A stretch of DNA of 15,446 bases from Methylococcales bacterium (GTDB taxonomy: Bacteria; Pseudomonadota; Gammaproteobacteria; Methylococcales; Methylomonadaceae). The stretch is taken from the NCBI GenBank assembly GCA_009692395.1, contig SHZG01000027.1, positions 1-15,446 on the forward strand, in the 5' to 3' direction. The notes under the pieces are model-generated. The model saw nothing but the letters and a program-made list of their open reading frames with translations, was not told the DNA's origin and did not search any database. Made by a program: the position numbers and the translations under genes. Positions 13,832 to 15,446 of the stretch are shown piece by piece (within the stretch, counting starts at the first letter, position 1; each line of letters starts with the position of its first letter).

Positions 13832-14839
13832 TCACCGAGCAACTTGATGTTCTTTCACTGATTGTAAAGCGGCAACAATCAGTTGGCAGTTATTTTTTGC
13901 ATCGTCCAAAGACAGTAAAGGCGGTTTCCCCTCTAATGCACATTGGCTAAAATGCTCTACTTCCAATTGGAAATGATTGGCTGGGGGAAGTTGTTCTTCG
14001 GCGTGTTGCCCGTCTTCACTCCACCATGAAATAACAGGGGTATCCGTCGGCATAACCCAAACATTGTGACATTTGATTCCGCCTTTAGTACCGATGATTT
14101 CATACTCACAACGTCGAGCGCGTTCAAAACTAAAATCGAAATGGGCGAATTTACCGTCACCAAAATCAATAATGCCACTGGTGCTAATGTCTGCACCACT
14201 TTCGACGTGCTTAGAGAGTGCGGTAACTGCAACAGGTACTTGATCGAAAAATAACCGAGCGCAATGAAGAGCATAGCAGCCGATGTCCCACATTGCGCCG
14301 CCGCCATTTTCGACGCTTTCTGCTAAGCGGTATAGCCTTTCTGGACGCATCATAAAGGAAAAACTGCTACGAATTGAGCGGACTTCGCCAATAATCCCCG
14401 ACTGTATTAATGCGTGTACGCGACCATGTTGCGGATGAAAACGGTACATAAAGCCTTCCATAACAGTAACCTTATGTTCCTGCGCCGCAAGCTGAATAGA
14501 CTCGATAGCCGCTACACTTAATGCCATTGGTTTTTCACACAAAACGTGTTTGCCCTGTTTAATGGCGCGTAACGCCCATTCAGCGTGTTCATGATTGGCA
14601 AGTGGAATATAGACAGCATCTATATCAGGGTCGTTGAGTAAGGCATCACGGTCGTTATATATGCGCACATTCTGTTGGTCTGGCGCGTATTTTGCCAATG
14701 TTTGCGCCGCTGCATCAGGACGACAACTAGCAATAGCCACTAATTCAGCATTGAATGCACCAACAATAGCAGGCATTAAGCGTTCATTGATACGAGCAGC
14801 ACCTAAAATACCCCAGCGTAATTTTTTTTGGTCATTCAT
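13832..14839 (-). CDS. Gfo/Idh/MocA-family NAD(P)-dependent oxidoreductase
   Basis: This 335-residue dehydrogenase has an N-terminal Rossmann domain: LRWGILGAARI at 7-17, then IDAVYIPLANHEHAEWAL, and the family signature CEKPMAL at 101-107 containing the conserved EKP lysine. A C-terminal alpha/beta substrate domain follows, with EGFMYRFHPQ and D185, Y189 and H192 in WDIGCYALH. It resembles the dihydrodiol or glucose-fructose/xylose dehydrogenase branch, which oxidises sugars or sugar-like alcohols with NAD(P). The exact substrate cannot be assigned, and there are no sugar-pathway neighbours. AAGG lies about ten bases before the ATG. The 262 bases upstream (14840-15101) show nothing recognisable beyond the divergent spacer. 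Confidence 0.93.
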   Translation of the reverse strand: MNDQKKLRWGILGAARINERLMPAIVGAFNAELVAIASCRPDAAAQTLAKYAPDQQNVRIYNDRDALLNDPDIDAVYIPLANHEHAEWALRAIKQGKHVLCEKPMALSVAAIESIQLAAQEHKVTVMEGFMYRFHPQHGRVHALIQSGIIGEVRSIRSSFSFMMRPERLYRLAESVENGGGAMWDIGCYALHCARLFFDQVPVAVTALSKHVESGADISTSGIIDFGDGKFAHFDFSFERARRCEYEIIGTKGGIKCHNVWVMPTDTPVISWWSEDGQHAEEQLPPANHFQLEVEHFSQCALEGKPPLLSLDDAKNNCQLIVAALQSVKEHQVAR

Positions 14840-15101
14840 TTTGGCTTACCTTTATTTGTTGATGATGAGTAATTGCAGTGTTATAGCAATTTTATTCCTA
14901 TAGAATCAAGTAGTGATTTAAACAGTAATTTTTATCATCGTTTTCGAGGTGTAATGAATTGATTTTAAGCAATCAATGTACACAGAATTATGAGAGATGG
15001 CTGGCAACGCAATTTTTAATGATCTTACTTTTAATTGCTAAAATGATAATTGCTGGTTAGGATAATCCCTTCTTTTTCTACTTAAAATAAAGGGGTACAT
15101 A

Positions 15102-15305
15102 ATGGATGATGATACTGAAATAACCAGCGAGTCATGGTTTAGTCGCATTGCGGATTCTATTAAAGGAATGCTGTTTGGCTTTATATTGTTTGTCATTGCC
15201 TTTCCTTTGTTATGGTGGAATGAAGGGCATTCAGTTGAACGTTATCATAGTTTACAAGAAGGGCAGGGCGTTGTTATCTCCGTACCAGCAACCGCCGTTG
15301 GGTAG
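15102..15305 (+). pseudogene. TMEM43-family membrane protein, truncated by the IS
   Basis: The frame starts MDDDTEITSESWFSRIADSI and continues with a hydrophobic helix at about 22-39 ending FPLLWWNEGHSVERYHSLQE. This matches the N-terminus of bacterial TMEM43/DUF1625 proteins, usually several hundred residues long. Gene-derived sequence stops near 15299; the final codon and the TAG come from the IS, leaving about 66 residues. AAGGGG lies about eight bases before the ATG, so a short peptide may still be made. The function of bacterial members is unknown. Confidence 0.75.
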
Positions 15306-15446
15306 TGGGTTAAATCTGTGATGATAGATTAAAATCACGGGCAGAATAAAATCACACTTACCTAAAAGACCTTATGAGCTGCTACCAAGAAATCACCTGT
15401 CCATTCTGTAAAAGTAACCAGATTGGCAAGTCAGGACGCAATGCAA
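15300..15446 (+). mobile_element. IS1-like insertion sequence, partial copy (right window edge)
   Basis: This sequence is identical in reverse complement to the left edge (1-142) and continues five bases further. The element end, GGGTAGTGGGTTAAATC, faces inward and interrupts the TMEM43-like gene. The remainder of the IS lies beyond the window. Together the two copies bound the 15.2 kb between them in inverted orientation. Confidence 0.85.
15374..15446 (+). CDS. IS1-family transposase InsA-like protein, N-terminal fragment
   Basis: ATG at 15374 opens a frame of 24 codons running off the window, beginning MSCYQEITCPFCKSNQIGKS and continuing GRNA. It is the same protein start as at the left edge. 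The CPFC pair and following basic residues fit the zinc-finger end of InsA-type IS1 proteins. No Shine-Dalgarno sequence is evident. Confidence 0.7.
   Translation, partial: MSCYQEITCPFCKSNQIGKSGRNA

Noticed and set aside
1..15446. Composite transposon carried between two IS copies
   Set aside because: The interior is housekeeping genes (aspS, pyrC, rnt, hemF) and both edges cut genes. An assembly break at a multicopy IS is simpler.

Overview
This looks like chromosomal DNA from a gammaproteobacterium of fairly low GC. Two housekeeping stretches counted by hand gave about 45% GC. The call rests on an RNase T gene (a family largely confined to Gammaproteobacteria), an E. coli-type class II dihydroorotase, a monothiol GrxD, an oxygen-dependent HemF, and an AspRS that resembles the Pseudomonas enzyme more than the E. 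coli one. The many dispersed palindromic repeats would suit a Thiotrichales- or Methylococcales-like genome, but that is a guess. No rRNA, tRNA, CRISPR array or phage structural gene was seen.

Layout. Both ends lie inside inverted copies of the same IS1-like element, identical over the 142 bases visible on both sides. The left copy truncates a YbbP-type ABC permease gene and the right copy truncates a TMEM43-family gene. The window is therefore probably a whole assembly contig that stops at a multicopy IS. From left to right: truncated ybbP (-); a cold-shock protein with its own promoter, leader and strong terminator (+); a fused membrane/spermidine-synthase-like protein (+); aspS (-); an AT-rich accessory island (-) with a RelE-type toxin and antitoxin, a VapC-type toxin and antitoxin, a phospholipase D-like gene with a damaged or unusual 5' end, and an orphan antitoxin-like gene; fmdB (-); pyrC and rnt (+); grxD (-); hemF (+); a small DUF4870 membrane protein (-); a VOC/glyoxalase-fold protein (+); rubredoxin followed by a small HD phosphohydrolase (-); a Gfo/Idh/MocA oxidoreductase (-); and the truncated TMEM43-like gene (+).

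The housekeeping genes cover tRNA charging (aspS), pyrimidine synthesis (pyrC), tRNA and rRNA 3' trimming (rnt), Fe-S handling and redox (grxD, rubredoxin) and haem synthesis (hemF). They form short, mostly single-gene units with convergent hairpins between them. The main accessory segment is about 5.6-8.27 kb. It sits between fmdB and aspS, which are commonly adjacent and co-oriented in related bacteria, so it looks like an insertion. Its genes are all on one strand, it is visibly AT-richer than its surroundings, and it is peppered with GTAGGTTGGGTT-type palindromes.

No clearly new molecular system can be claimed from sequence alone. The best leads are the toxin/antitoxin/PLD island, the MITE-like element next to the 5' end of the PLD gene, several unrelated families of intergenic palindromes, and an AspRS carrying the non-discriminating (tRNA-Asn-charging) signature.
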